From Beverwykella pulmonaria (Eukaryota > Ascomycota > Dothideomycetes > Pleosporales > Melanommataceae), in the NCBI GenBank assembly GCA_001599595.1, contig BCHH01000012.1, positions 574,813 through 638,812 on the forward strand: a stretch of 64,000 bases of DNA, given 5' to 3'. This document shows, in pieces, positions 34,401-46,476 of the stretch. Numbering within the stretch: position 1 is the first letter of the stretch; each line of letters opens with the position of its first letter. Below the pieces are notes generated by a model. That model saw nothing but the letters and a program-made list of their open reading frames with translations, made no database searches and was not told the DNA's origin. The translations under genes and the position numbers were made by a program.

Positions 34401-36855
34401 GGAGATATTCACGACATCAAGCTTGAGTGGTGCATCTGAGATGTATCTTGGGGAATGTCTCAATCTTGCTGCAAAGTCCCTCAACTCAAACATGCATGCT
34501 GCCCCTTGATCCTTTGAGCCGGCTCTTACATAACGCTGACTCCACTCAGATGGCCTATTCGTAATTGTAGCCTCGTGCTCTTTAAAGCCCTCATTCATAG
34601 ACTCCTGGGGAGCGATGAAGCTCAAGACTGGAAAGAACGAGATCGGGCGAAGACTTCACGATTCTCGTACCAAAACTATCCGAGTCTGGTTGGGATACTA
34701 TCCGACCTTCTGGATCTAGCTGGTCCACTTAAAGAGTCAATGGTAGCGACTGCCGAGGGAAGCTCGCCCCTGGATCTACACGGTGCTGAAGGCGTATTCC
34801 CGGCTCTCCAGATTCTTCGGCAAGCACCACCGCCCCAGGAAGATCGCGCGGTCATGCTGAAGGCCGTTATTCATCTTGTGAGCAGCCCTCATTGGCACCT
34901 CCGAGATATGGCAGCGCGCACTGTGGAGTCCTTGCATAACCCGCAGGATGACTTTAATACAATTGCTACGTTACTAGTGACTATCGAAGGGTCTAGCAAT
35001 TCTCGACATGGGTTGTTATTGGCTCTTAAGTATATTTTGAGGAGATTCCTACGCAATTCTCAAGCCTCGGGTGAGCAATATTTGACTTCCATTTACTTCG
35101 CTTTTCATGATAGATTAGACCCGCCCGTACAGCTCAGATGAACAAGCCAACAACACTGGAGAAATTTATTTTTGGTTGCCGACTTATCAATCTCATGGAC
35201 ATATCACTAACGATCACAGGCGCTACGGGTACTCTAGAAGAGTTAATCATCCTCTTGAGCAACGCTTCCGCCACCGTATTTGTCCAGAGCAACTGTTCCT
35301 TCACAAAACTAGCGTTCATTAATCTTATCAATCTCTGTGGCATGGCAATTCTAAATCAAGGCCCGCACTATGATGCACCCTCAGAAGCATGGGAAACGCT
35401 TACCGAATCCCTTGGGAGGGTTGGCGAATATAAAGACGCAACTGTCAGTGACAGCGCACTCCTCCGGAGATCTACGACTCAGTGGCGCGCGATAAACCAA
35501 GCGATAACTGCGTACCGTCCAGGCCCTGCACTGTTGCGACTGTCGAGGGTCGATCCAGATGCATGTTCGGCTCTTCTCGATACACTGTCTGATATCATTG
35601 ATGCCAAGTCATCTACGGATCCAGCATATTCGGCCGCACTTCTTGTGCAAATTCATCTGCACACTCTGAATGGTGAGGACGAGGAGGTTGTGACAAAGGC
35701 TCAGACTGTTCTCGCCGAATCTCTCTCAAGCCAAGAACGAAGATCGAGTTTCTTTAACAACACCAAGGAGAATGATGTGATGAGCAGCCTTGAAAAGCTT
35801 GAAAATCAGTGTCTCAAGGGTTCGCCATCAAATATGCAAAGCGCACTGCATTTGCTGGGATACTTCTTGGACTTTGCGTTCTATTCTTACCCTTATCAGA
35901 GGCGAGCTGTACTACGGCGGATTGCCCGCTATGTTCGTCTTCTTAGGCGAGCTATCGAGGAAGAGAACGTAAGATCATTCGTACTTTGTTTCCTAAGATT
36001 GTATAAAGCTGACAATGGGTCCAGCCTTTCGATACGCGCTTCGCAGCAGTCCAATCCCTCTGCACACTATCTCACATCTGGACGCTATCTACCTCGTCCA
36101 AATCCACATCTATACTCCTCCTAAGCCTAAGCATAATCCTCTACGACCTCCTCAATGACGACGACGACGAAACACGAGATGCAGCCGCCACGGCCACGGC
36201 CCACCTATTTCAAGCCCAAACCCCTAAATCCTCCACCGCCATCCAACCCGCAGTACCTATCCTCACCACCCACCGCCTCGCCCGATTCCTCACCGTCAAC
36301 TTCCACGCCTCTACATTCCTGGTCTCCGAAGCCCTCCGCCGCCTTACCGGTTCCCCCTCCGTCATCCAACTCTTCACAACGCCTTTCGCTACCATGCTGG
36401 CCCTAGCACGGAAAGAAGACACAGCGCTCTTCAGTACCGAGAAACGCAATCTCTTCAAAGACGATACGCTCGATACCGCCTTGTGGTCACGCATCCTGCG
36501 CTCAATATCCCCTTTCGCTGTTCCCTTAAACTACAAGGAAGGGTTGAGAAAGTGGGTGCTTGATGGACTTGAAGCATTGACGGAAACAGCGAGTAAGGAA
36601 GGCGATGGAGCACTTGGGTGGACGAGCAAGGCAGAGGTTTTCACGCTGGGGATGAGAGTTATTTGCACCGCGGAGGTGGTACTAGGATGGGGTGGTGTGG
36701 AGGCAGGTGGAGTGAGGAGAGGGTTGAGGGAGTTGATTGATGTGAGAGATGGTGATGGTGTGCCTGGACTGTGGGTGGAGAAAGTGGAGAGGGTTCTTGA
36801 GAGGTCGGTTTTGGAAGGGTTGAGAAGGGTTCATGGGAGCTTGCGATCCGTCTAA
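31404..36855 (+). CDS. TRM732: THADA/TRM732-like DUF2428 protein (tRNA 2'-O-methyltransferase partner)
   Basis: Ten exons: 31404-31525, 31591-32498, 32557-33568, 33616-33858, 33903-34128, 34177-34493, 34550-35070, 35133-35174, 35220-35968 and 36025-36855. All join in frame to about 1656 residues. The protein is an alpha-helical repeat scaffold. The DUF2428 core includes SYSWRGLKEASSILLRIM, GIPALMTSIIAAESHP and IWPIRNCSLVLFKAL, and HWHLRDMAARTVESL follows. In yeast Trm732 binds Trm7 for 2'-O-methylation of tRNA position 32. Intron 6 (34494-34549) uses a rare GC donor (AT|GCATGC) with a GCTGAC branch site; no GT donor keeps the frame. Intron 8 (35175-35219) is 45 nt, in frame and without a stop, so its removal is likely but not certain. 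The start MAENIATSS follows the only nearby ATG. Confidence 0.9.
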
Positions 36856-37314
36856 GAAGGGGATTGGGAAAACCAAGGTTAGTGGGTTGGAGGGAGGTAG
36901 GTGTATAGTAGGTAGCCAAATTGAAGTTGTGGATGTATTCGTGGGGTTTCATCAAGTGGAATCTCATAGGTCACTTGATGCTCATCCCCACCACTAGAGT
37001 ACTCTGATCACTCACTGCTAAGACCCTTTCTGCACCCTGTTATTTACCTAACGCCAAATGAGCAAAACCAAGTCCACGAACTTCAGTACCCATATCTTTG
37101 CGTCCTCTCCTTTCTGCACGCTTTCTCTCTTTCGAAACCCCAGAGTATCCACGAATATCACCAAAATCGACACCACCACAACACGAAGAATACTTCATCG
37201 TTGACAACTCTCACTACAATCTCTACCGCATGCTCTACCGTTCCTACCTACCAACACACAAACCACAAACTACAAGCAGAATACCACAAATTTCACCGCC
37301 CACGTCCGCTCAAA
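36856..37314. other. Intergenic, no gene seen
   Basis: About 460 bp holding the 3' end of TRM732 and the C/A-rich leader of the next gene. Confidence 0.45.
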
Positions 37315-37767
37315 ATGAAGCGTAACATCGCCGTCTTCCTAACCCTTTTCCTGATGATCCTTCTCGCGATCTCCATTGCCTGGTGTCTGTGGAAAGTCTA
37401 CTACCGGTGTGTGCAGGCTAAAGCGGCCGACATGCAGTGCTCGATGTTTGCTGCGCCTTCAACATTCTGCGCGGAGACAGATGTAGAGTCTGGAAAGTCG
37501 GATAGATCAAGCAAGTCAGGGTCTAAGGCTTCGAGCAAGTCAGGATCGAAGGAGTCGAGCACGTCAGGATCGAAGGAGAAATCAGAGGCGGCATCTAAGG
37601 CACGGTTGAATGGTACATCAAAGGTTGCATCTAGCGCTGGGAAGGGCTGGAATGTGGGAGGCCGGGGCAGCGCGGCACCAGGGGGAGAGACAGGAGGTGC
37701 ATGGGGAGATACTGGTGGTGGTGGTGGAGGTAGAGGAAGCGTGGTCCAACCTAAGAGAGGCTGGTAA
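37315..37767 (+). CDS. Small single-span membrane protein with Ser/Lys/Gly-rich tail
   Basis: Single exon, 150 residues, starting MKRNIAVFLTLFLMILLAIS. One hydrophobic span (about 5-24) ends in WCLWKVYYRC. The rest is low complexity: imperfect repeats of SKSGSKAS / SKSGSKES type (about 60-95), then a Gly-rich run. The N-terminus could be a signal anchor or signal peptide. The frame on the opposite strand is also open, a result of the repeats. Function unknown. The ATG context (CAAAATGAAG) and the C-rich leader support it as a gene. Confidence 0.55.
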   Translation: MKRNIAVFLTLFLMILLAISIAWCLWKVYYRCVQAKAADMQCSMFAAPSTFCAETDVESGKSDRSSKSGSKASSKSGSKESSTSGSKEKSEAASKARLNGTSKVASSAGKGWNVGGRGSAAPGGETGGAWGDTGGGGGGRGSVVQPKRGW

Positions 37768-39643
37768 CTGGCGTCGTCATGTATTTGGTGGAAGTCGAGG
37801 TATGTGATCCCTATTTCTGGGCGTGAAAACGTGAGGCAAGATGGTAACTCAGGAACAGTGTGTTTGCCAGTCACAAACATATGGATACGACACAAACATA
37901 ATCGCGAGCTTGCTCTCGAGAGGTGTCACTGAGTCTGCTGCGCGACACGACACCTATGAAAGCTATGGTGAAACGGTACACGAGTTTGAGCTTGACCTGA
38001 TGATTGTTTGATACGCGAAATGAGAGATGGGATGACTATAGGAGGAAACAAATGCAGTGACTTATCCCTGGGATGGCGGCGTGTGCGCAGTTTTCCTGCA
38101 TACCTGATACCATGGGTTCGATGGTCTGTTGCACCATACCAAGTGCCACCTGTTTGTTTGCTGCGTACTCAAGTCGCTATACAGTAAAATACCATGGGAG
38201 GTTTTCTTTGGGTGGTCGCACTTCTCCTTCTTCGTCCCTTTGTGAATGTGAGCAATAGCCGAACCAGGTATCATCAAAACAATAGTCTGCTCCGGTCTCT
38301 TTGGCTTCGGCAGTAATCCAAGGTTCACCCGAGAGAGGCCAAGAGAACGGCTACTTCCTACTTACTATCGTTCGCCACACTAGAACCGGTATCCCCAGCT
38401 CGAAGCACCAGGCTTGCAGCCGCCAATGACCGTCCCGATGGTAGCTCTAGTGGCCTATCTAATGGTTGCTCCAATGGCCGCTCCGATAGGGCACTCCAGT
38501 GGGAATGCTAATGGTTCCCCCGGTGGCTTCTAAGGTCAATACCACGAGCTGTTCCACAGCCTTGCCCGCAGCCCTTTCTCTACATGGGCTTACCTACCCT
38601 GCCGGAGCGGCACACGAACAGAGTTGGGTATGCACCGTATGCGAAAGCTGCTGGGCAGAGACGGAAATTGAAAAATGCAGATAGAAGGCGTCTAGCACCG
38701 CGTAATGCCTCTCCACAACCAGTCACATGCAGGATAGCTACTCTCTTATATGTTCCCGTCAAGGTGTGTTTGCTGGCTTGAGAAGCTCTGCAGACTTTGA
38801 GGTGACTGGAATACCGCCTTGCGAACGGCGGGGCAGCCAGAGGAGAGCGAACCCTCGACGAAGGCTTCCGAAAGTGCAGTAATTCCAGAACCAGGCTTGA
38901 TGTAGATCAAGTCGTCGATGCAGAGCAAGCCCCACCTAAAGCAGAGATAGAGGTTGAGGAAGTGCAAGAAGCCGACCCCGAACGATATCCCATCCTTCTG
39001 GGAATGACGCGCTTTACGGTTGAAGAAGTCGTAGAGCCTCAAGAATCAGTTTTTGGGAGTCTGAAAAGCCACGATGCCCGGCCTCTCCCTTGTCCCTCCT
39101 CTCCAGTTTTCATAGGAGCGACACGGTACATTGGGGCCGTATAGGCGGAGAAGGAAGCCGGCGACGCAGCGACAAGAGTGGAAGTCCTATGAGCGAGCCT
39201 GGGGACGGTGGGGATAGCGCGGTGGGAGAGGCTTTGGAAAGACGCGGAGGTGGGGTACTTGGTCGGGGTGAATCTGCCAATCCGTCGCTGCTGGAAGGCT
39301 GGGGAGCGGACGACTAGGTGCAACAGGGCGTGCCATGGGAAGCACTATGTGTAGGCGTTACAAGTATCCTGGATGTAGAATAGAGAAGCACGCTCGGTTG
39401 TTTGGCAGTCTGCTGTGCATGTTCGGCCTGAGGCTGAAGTGTGGCGAGAAGAGCTTGGACCAACCCACAGCCGTGCCAACGTCACAGGCGCTGCTGCATG
39501 CCTCGAGCTCTCTCCTCCGCTAGCACCGCCGAAGTCAACCCTGCAACCCACTGCCACCTCCACCTCACCTCTGCTCTTTAGTATCATCCTGCACACAAGG
39601 AACACGTCTGTTCTCTTTCCTGCGCTAGCCCCGCACTCGCACC
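37768..39643. other. Long intergenic region upstream of SNX41
   Basis: About 1.9 kb. Several frames of 60-270 codons are open on both strands because the DNA is GC-rich, but none shows family motifs. A degenerate 12-bp repeat is at 38424-38530. Confidence 0.4.
38424..38530. repeat. Degenerate 12-bp tandem repeat
   Basis: About nine units approximating YRATGGYYGCTC (for example CGATGGTAGCTC, TAATGGTTGCTC, CAATGGCCGCTC), one of them 13 bp. On the minus strand this reads as a hydrophobic Ile-Gly-Ala-Thr repeat interrupted by one TAG. Confidence 0.65.
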
Positions 39644-41845
39644 ATGTGGGACGACGAGGACAACAATCCGTACGGGTCCTTTGCCCGCCATGATTCCAAT
39701 GCCTCCGATGTGCCAGGCCTCGCTTCACCCAGCGCACGTACGGTTTCCTCACACTCTGCATTCTCGTGCTTCGGCTCCATCTGACGCGCACACAGTACCC
39801 TATCGTCCCGTGACACCCCCATCGGTCGAGTCCTCCTCCCCCGCCCAGTCGCCCGAGTACATCTCCCAGCGGGATATGAGTGATGTCGACTACAACGAGG
39901 AGTCTCACAGTGAGGAACATGTGTCTCCAAAGAAAGGCGGATATGATAGTCGAGTCGAACAGTGGCTTTACGAGAACCCGGAATCGCAGATACTCATCAC
40001 ATATGCGGGGAAGAACCTGGAAGGCGGAGGAGGTTATATTGCCTATACCATCAACACCGGCGTACGGCGAACGCTCTACAGTAGCGAGACGATGGCTAAC
40101 CTGTCTGTCAGGGCCTCGAAGTGCGGCGCAGATACTCCGAGTTTGCTTCGCTGCGCGCAACCCTCGTTAACCTCCATCCCACCCTCATAATACCTCCGAT
40201 CCCCGAGAAGCACACAATGGCAGACTATGCCGCGAAGCCTACGAAAGCGAAGGAGGATGCAGGCATCATTGATCTAAGAAAGCGCATGCTGGCCGTATTT
40301 CTGAACAGATGTCGGAGAATGAAGGATGTCTTGGATGATGGTGTGTTCTGGAGGTTCCTGGACCCCAATGCAAGCTGGGTACGTAGCAACTCATGCCCCA
40401 GTCATTGTTTTTTTTCTCTCGACCTGCGGTACTAACGCCATGTGTTTACATAGACTGAGGTCCTCCACGCTCCTCCAGTTTCCAACATCCCCAAAAATGT
40501 TCTCAAAGCACCCCCGCTCGACACCGCGAACCCGACGCAAGCACACAGCTATCTCCCGATTCCTTCATCGTCCGCAAAATTGAAAATGGGCGGTGCCACG
40601 TCAAGTTCTGGGACGCCCACTTCCCCGCCCAGCTATCATGCTGCGCCTTCCGCAGCCGCGCACACCATTCCAGGCCCACAAGTCTTCGGTCGCTTTCCCC
40701 CAGAAACGAAGAACTTGTCCGAGGAGGAACTGGATCCCTACTTTGTGGCCTTTGAACATGCTTCGAAAGAGTTGGAGACATTGCTGCAGGGCAGCATGGA
40801 AAAGGTCAATCGTCGCACATTGTCGCACCTAGCAGCCTGGGGAGATGACCTGGCGGAGCTAGGTGCCCGCTTCAACGCCTTTTCTCTCTCGGAACAATCG
40901 CATACGCTGGCATCTGCCATCGAGAAAACGGGACAGGCCGTTGATTCTACCTATATTGCTACAGCCGAGCTGTCCTCCTCGTTAAGCGCAAGTTTTGCAG
41001 AGCCAATGCGAGAAAGCGCCCAATTCGCCGGAGTCGTACGAAGCGTGCTTCGATATCGGGTTCTAAAGCGAATTCAGGAGGAAATGACAAAAGATGAATT
41101 GGAAAAGAAAAAGGCCCTCCTTGAATCCCTGGAGCGCAGCGAGGCTGAGGCGAAACGCCTCGAACAACATCTCAGCGGCGCAGGCCAATCGGCACCCACG
41201 CGCAGCCGCGCAATATCGAACAGCTCACAGCGCAGCAGCAGCGGCGGCGGCGGCCAAGAAAGACGGCCAGAAGAAGATACTGCGTCGATCGACTCGGATT
41301 TCCCTCCTACGCATGGCGAACAGCCCCACCCCTCTTCCTCTCAAGGTACCCCAGAACACAGCTCACCCGCTAGCCCACACAAAAAGAGTGCCAGTGGGAA
41401 CTTTGTGACGACCAAATTATTCGGACAGATCAGTCATGCATTCCGTGGAATGGCAGACGTGGATCCGGAGAGGACCCGGAGAGACCAGATTGGAAAAACG
41501 AGGGAGAGCCTCGAACAGGTCAGCGTCTCCCATTGGTGATCATTCGATCAACACGTATTGATGAGAGTGCAGCTCGAACAAGCGATTCAAGTCGCTGGAA
41601 AGGACACCAAAGACGCTAGCAGAGGCGTGATGAAGGATCTGAGGCGGTTCCAGGAGGAGAAGGAGAATGATCTGCGTAGATACATGGTATGGATACCCTT
41701 GCGTTCCGAATTCGTTAACACTAACTGACGGAATTCGCAGATGGAGTTTGCACAATGCCACATTGATTGGGCGAAGAGGAACCAGGTGGCTTGGGAGGAG
41801 GCGAAGGCTGAGGTACAGAACATCGAACCGCATGTACCAGAGTAA
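39644..41845 (+). CDS. SNX41: Sorting nexin 41-like SNX-BAR protein
   Basis: Six exons, 39644-39737, 39796-40061, 40112-40378, 40454-41518, 41573-41686 and 41741-41845, give about 636 residues. The start MWDDEDNNPYGSF is the fungal Snx41 signature. The PX domain follows (EQWLYENPESQILITYAGK, then EVRRRYSEF at 123-131, which includes the phosphoinositide-binding Arg-Arg-Tyr). The long C-terminal part is BAR-like helix (MEKVNRRTLSHLAAWGDDL, YRVLKRIQEEMTKDELEKK) with a disordered insert near 455-555, ending MEFAQCHIDWAKRNQVAWEE. In yeast Snx41 partners Snx4 in early-endosome-to-Golgi recycling and overlaps with autophagy functions of Atg20; the fungal protein can cover both roles. Confidence 0.92.
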
Positions 41846-42408
41846 GAGCTTGTGAATGCCCAAGCGGCGGGCGCTGAATCTTGGCTGTACCCTAGCATTT
41901 GGCTTGTATTAGATAGATAGGTAATGGTGCTGTATGAAAGAGTACACTTTGATGTGAAGTTAGTTCTGTTCCCATGCCGCATATGAAGTACTTGCCTAGT
42001 GAAAAAGTTACATCATCCTGTGAAACCAAAACGCAGGGGCATGCTCATCAATCCCTGAAGATCTCGCCGCCTGTTTGTTCAAGCTTTTTCCCTTCAAACG
42101 CCTCATAATTCATTATGTTGAGCTAGCCAATCAACCTGCGGTCCGCTTGCTGACTCATGCGAAGGCTGAGCCAAGCAATGATCCGCACTAGTGGCCATCA
42201 TGGTAATCGCCTTTCTGCACCCTGTATCAGCCTTCTTTTGGATCAAAGCCTATTAACCTCTTTGTAACGCGCTCTTCTTTCTCAATATTCACACAGCTTC
42301 AGTGTATTTCCCTTTGCAAAAAGCATTAACGGTCTTGTTCTTCTTCTTCTTCTTCTTCTTCTTCTTCATACTGCGCTTCGTGGCGCCTGTGACATCACAA
42401 CAAACAAC
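41846..42408. other. Intergenic and promoter of the zinc transporter gene
   Basis: About 560 bp, gene-free. The last 70 bp before the transporter ATG contain a TTC microsatellite. Confidence 0.45.
42338..42367. repeat. (TTC)10 microsatellite
   Basis: Ten perfect TTC units, 42-71 bp upstream of the transporter start codon, probably in its 5' leader or core promoter. Confidence 0.9.
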
Positions 42409-44039
42409 ATGACGGTGGACAATGACACTCGAGGCTGGGTAATGACAGTAGTTAGTGGCATAGGTATGAAGGCTACATGCACGTCTGGATCTCTGAAGCT
42501 AACTGTCTTCCAGCATGCACCGTAGGAGGTAATACTCACTCCCATCAAGAACCAGCTTTTTTTTCTCCATGCTAATCGCTACAGCATCGATAATATGCGT
42601 TGACTTGATCATCCGCCATTTCCCAGGCAAGAAGAACTTCAAGATAGAAGAGAGTAACATGTTTTTGTCTTGTGGGCTGAGCCTGTCCTTTGGTGTAATG
42701 GTATGCACGCTCCCACTCACGCTGGGATCTATTGTGACGTCACCTGACCTAACCTGTGTGATGCCAGATATTTTCCTCACTGTATAGTATTCTGCCATCT
42801 AGTAAGAAGTATCTGCAAGGAGGAGGATTGACTCCGAAAAATGCGACCTTCGTATTGATCGGCTGCTTTCTGGCAGGAGCCATTGGGATCTCAGTGGTGT
42901 CACAGATCCTCCATCGCTATATTCCACACAAGGTGGTCGACTGCGATCACGAGCACGACGATGAAGAGGAGGGAAATTTGGATGACGAGGAGCACAGAAG
43001 AGGGATTCCGCAGGTTGATGGATCCGCTCAAGGGCCGGGAGAATACCCTGTACACGGCTCCACACACGAACACCACCACAACTCGAGGACATTAGCGAGA
43101 CGGTCGTCTCTACATGCCCAAATTTCCTCCAAGGTTTCCCTACTGGTCACTGGATCAAAGGAGTTCTGCGACGAAGACGGGCAGTGCTTCGGATACTCGG
43201 ACCGGGCATGTGGACAGGAGTGCTTTAGAAATGTGCAACATGGCCAGCTTGGGAGACAGTCACGATCCGGGAAAGTCCCCACTCGACCTTCTGGTCTACG
43301 AACACAAACCACACCTCATGAGCGCCAGCCGCTCCTCCAAGATGTCGACGAAACCGCCGCCCTCACCCCAACGACATCCTACCCCGCCACCATGGAAAGC
43401 TCTATTGCCAGCCTCCCGCCCATGAATGGACACTCTCATGCCCATAAACACCCGCACCACTCTCGCTCCAATGACTCACTCCACTCCTACGGACCCTCCT
43501 CCTCATCCGAACCCACATCAGACGACCACCACCAAGTACACCATCATCACGTTCCCACCAATGCCTTCCTCTCTATCGGCCTCCAAACCTCCATCGCCAT
43601 CGCCCTTCACAAAATTCCAGAAGGCTTCATAACCTACGCCACTAATCATGCCAATCCCCGCCTTGGCTTCTCCATCTTCCTCGCCCTCTTCATCCACAAC
43701 ATAACCGAAGGCTTCGCCATGGCACTGCCCCTCTATCTGGCCATCAACTCCCGCTGGAAAGCAATGTTCTGGTCTGCTTTATTGGGCGGTGTATCACAAC
43801 CTCTTGGTGCGGGTGTCGCTGCTCTCTGGTTTGAGCTTGCGGGACGGAGGGATGGTGCGGGTGGGCCGGGAGACACTGTGTATGGAATTATGTTTGCGGC
43901 GACAGCGGGTATTATGGCATCGGTGAGTTTGCAATTGTTGGGGGAGAGCTTGGATTTGACGCATTCGAGGCGGGTGTGCTTTGCGAGTGCTTTTTTGGGC
44001 ATGGGGATCTTGGGGTTGAGTAGTGCATTGACGGCGTAG
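42409..44039 (+). CDS. ZRT3: ZIP-family zinc transporter, Zrt3-like
   Basis: Four exons: 42409-42463, a 15-nt microexon 42514-42528, 42585-42700 and 42768-44039, giving about 485 residues. The N-terminal spans read GWVMTVVSGIACTVGAS and LSCGLSLSFGVMIFSSLYS. A large central loop is acidic and His-rich (DHEHDDEEEG, HEHHH, HSHAHKHPHH, DDHHQVHHHH), as in metal sensors or binders. The C-terminal ZIP core has HKIPEGFITYATNHANP and FIHNITEGFAMALPLYLA with the metal-site His/Asn/Glu residues. Zrt3 exports zinc from the vacuole to the cytosol; the overall arrangement fits it better than plasma-membrane Zrt1. Without the microexon the first helix cannot be read. Confidence 0.88.
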
Positions 44040-44812
44040 TGGCTAGCGGTATGGAGGGCTAGGGGCGTTGAGGAGTACCGATGCATAGTCATGGATACAG
44101 ACATGGACATGGTCTTGAAGTTGGAGTTGGGCATTTTGATATATGAAGGGCGTTCATGATAGGAAGATACTTGTTATAAATAAGATGGATCGGCAGCCAT
44201 CCATATACAACAGTACTAAGTATACTCCTAGCCCTACAATCATTATACCATGTAGTTATCGGCTATAAATCCAGATTCAGTGAAGGAACTATAACCCATA
44301 TTAAATCATACCCTTCTGCATTCGTCGACACAGCATGTTAATCCACCAAGCACATAGACCAAGCTTTTCCACCATGCAATTGCGTAGCCCCTAGCATATT
44401 TATTCACCGAGACGAAATTTGACTCGCACGAGAGACCCACAGTACGAGTAGGCGTTTGATAAGTTCAAAGGAATATATTTGATGATAAGAGGGAGCAAAC
44501 CCCAGCTGCTTTACAAGGGGTAAACAATTGCTCGCGTTCCATTGCATTCATTATGAGTCTGACTCCAACGCGCAAAACACTTTCGTGAAATGCTTCGTAT
44601 TTTACAGACAATCTATTCAATTCCCAAGTCTGGTTGCAATAATATGAACAGAAAGAAAAGAGCCCTCGACGCCATCGCTATGCAACCATCCAAAGGGTAA
44701 AAGAGACAAACAGTCAAAGATTAGTTAATGAAGTGAAGAACGCAAACATTAAAGAATATCGAATAACCCACCAAAGAGCACCAAGCCGAAGAAGAGGTTT
44801 CCTCAATGTTCA
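44040..44812. other. Convergent 3' intergenic region
   Basis: About 770 bp between facing stop codons, AT-rich, with no coding or repeat signal. Confidence 0.5.
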
Positions 44813-46476
44813 TCATGATGGCGGAACCGGGAGATTGATTTTGTGCCATTTGCCTTTGCCCTGCTCGTCCTCCTCGTCCATAACGAGGAGAAACCTACCA
44901 CCGCAGAAGCCGCCGGGTTCCACAATCCTCGACACCTCAGTCAGGTGGCCGCTCCGCTCCTCGTTTGTTGAGCCAGGTTTGAATGCAGCAATCGGGTCGT
45001 CAAACTTCCAAACGATATCTGTTACCGTTGTCCCAGGCTCTTCAGATCGCCGCGGATTATGGTGCGGAAAGCCTACTACACGATTCAGAATCTTGTGGAT
45101 GAGAGAGTAGAGACGTTCCGGACGACGAGTCAACGAGAGCCAGGATAGGGTCGTAGTGTCGTATGCGACGCGGATGAAGGGGTTCATGTAGATGTCTGAG
45201 TTCTCTGGCATACCGACGCCACTGCGGCGGTATTGAAGATCACCGTTTACGAGACAGCATTCGGAAGCTTCCCAGTATGTGTCTTCTGAGTAGCGGAAGC
45301 GGAGGGGTGCGAGGTCGAGGTTGGGATTCGGGGAGGAATCCGATGTTTGAGTTGAGGAGGGGTTGCGTTCGAATGGTCGCTGGTCTTGGAACCATTTTGC
45401 TTCGAAGGCCGTCATGCCGCCCCAGCAGCTTCGGACGCGGACCGCGTCTGTGCCGGCAATGATATCGTTTCTGCTGGTCGCAGCACCACCGGAGGTAAAG
45501 AACGGGAAGAAGGGTATCCCCATGTCGTAACCATCGTGGTCGCGGGACGCGAACCGGTCGTAGAACTTGAACGGATTGATGAAGTCTAAGGCACATGCTG
45601 CTCCATAGTTCGCCCGGCCTGTGGTGTCAATGTTGGTGGAGAAAAGAAGCTGGGTGGCTTCAATGGGGTTGAAGTTCACATCGTTGACGTATAAGATTCT
45701 GTCGAATTGTACGCCCGCCTTGTCGATGGGTGCCAAGGCGCGGTTTCGGACCTCTGCAAGGAATGCAATCCTCTTTATACGAGTTTCGCCCGACGGTAGT
45801 GTGATGCGGGGAAGGGTGCTCATGTCGAGGTCTTCGAAGGTTATAGACGAGTTGCCTAAGCAATGAGTCAAAGGCCTAAGAACCGAGTGCAAGGGGACTT
45901 ACAAGTCACATTCTGCTTAAACTCAATGAGCGACTTCCGAGTAAGCGTATCAGGGTCGTTCTCGTATATGCTCAAGTAGGTGTTCTCCGGGCCAAGCAGG
46001 TCTACCAGATCCAGTACCGACTTTCCCCATGCTCCCGACGTCAATTCTCCGTTCTTCTCATATATTGAAGCTGCAATGAAGACCTTTTCATTGCGCGGGT
46101 TGGCTCGACCCGGGAGGGTACTCCGTTGCGACAGCTGGCGTAGCTCGTTGTAGTGTGCCGGTCGGTGGGTATACGATGGGAAGAAGATGCCTACGAACAA
46201 GACGAGGAAGACGAGGAAGTATGGGAGGAAGAAGACGGTCCAGTAGATGGTGCGCGGGACTGAGCGTAGACGGCGTCGAGGGGTAATAGAGTGGGCGAAG
46301 CCGGAGTATATTGGGAGGTAGCTCACGCCAGGCACCCTGTGAGCAAGGCGGCCGAGCCATGAGAATGGTGAACTTGAGACATGGCGCTCGAGGTCTGGAA
46401 ATTCATCTGAATCGAGTGAGGCTCGCGGCAGCAGCTCATAGTCGTGCGCAGATAATCGGCGAAATCTGGCGGACAT
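44813..46476 (-). CDS. GT69-type (CAP59/CMT1-like) alpha-1,3-mannosyltransferase
   Basis: Exon 1 (46476-45903) and exon 2 (45855-44813) encode about 538 residues. A short cytosolic N-terminus is followed by one membrane anchor at about 77-99 (IYWTVFFLPYFLVFLVLF), typical of a type II Golgi enzyme. The lumenal domain shows family features: EKVFIAASIYEKNGELTSG, RIAFLAEVRNRALAPI, FDRILYVNDVNFNP (probable metal/sugar-nucleotide site), DRFASRDHDGYDMGIPFF and SCWGGMTAFEAKWF. In Cryptococcus relatives act in capsule or glycan mannosylation; in ascomycetes they are common but little studied. The start used is the first ATG (MSARFRRLSAHDYELLP). Confidence 0.88.

Noticed and set aside
39345..40160. 271-codon open frame on the minus strand
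   Set aside because: Lies opposite the SNX41 start and first two exons; arginine/serine-rich composition typical of a shadow frame.
6319..41845. VPS17 and SNX41 in one window as a functional cluster
   Set aside because: They are more than 30 kb apart with unrelated genes between; proximity is probably chance.
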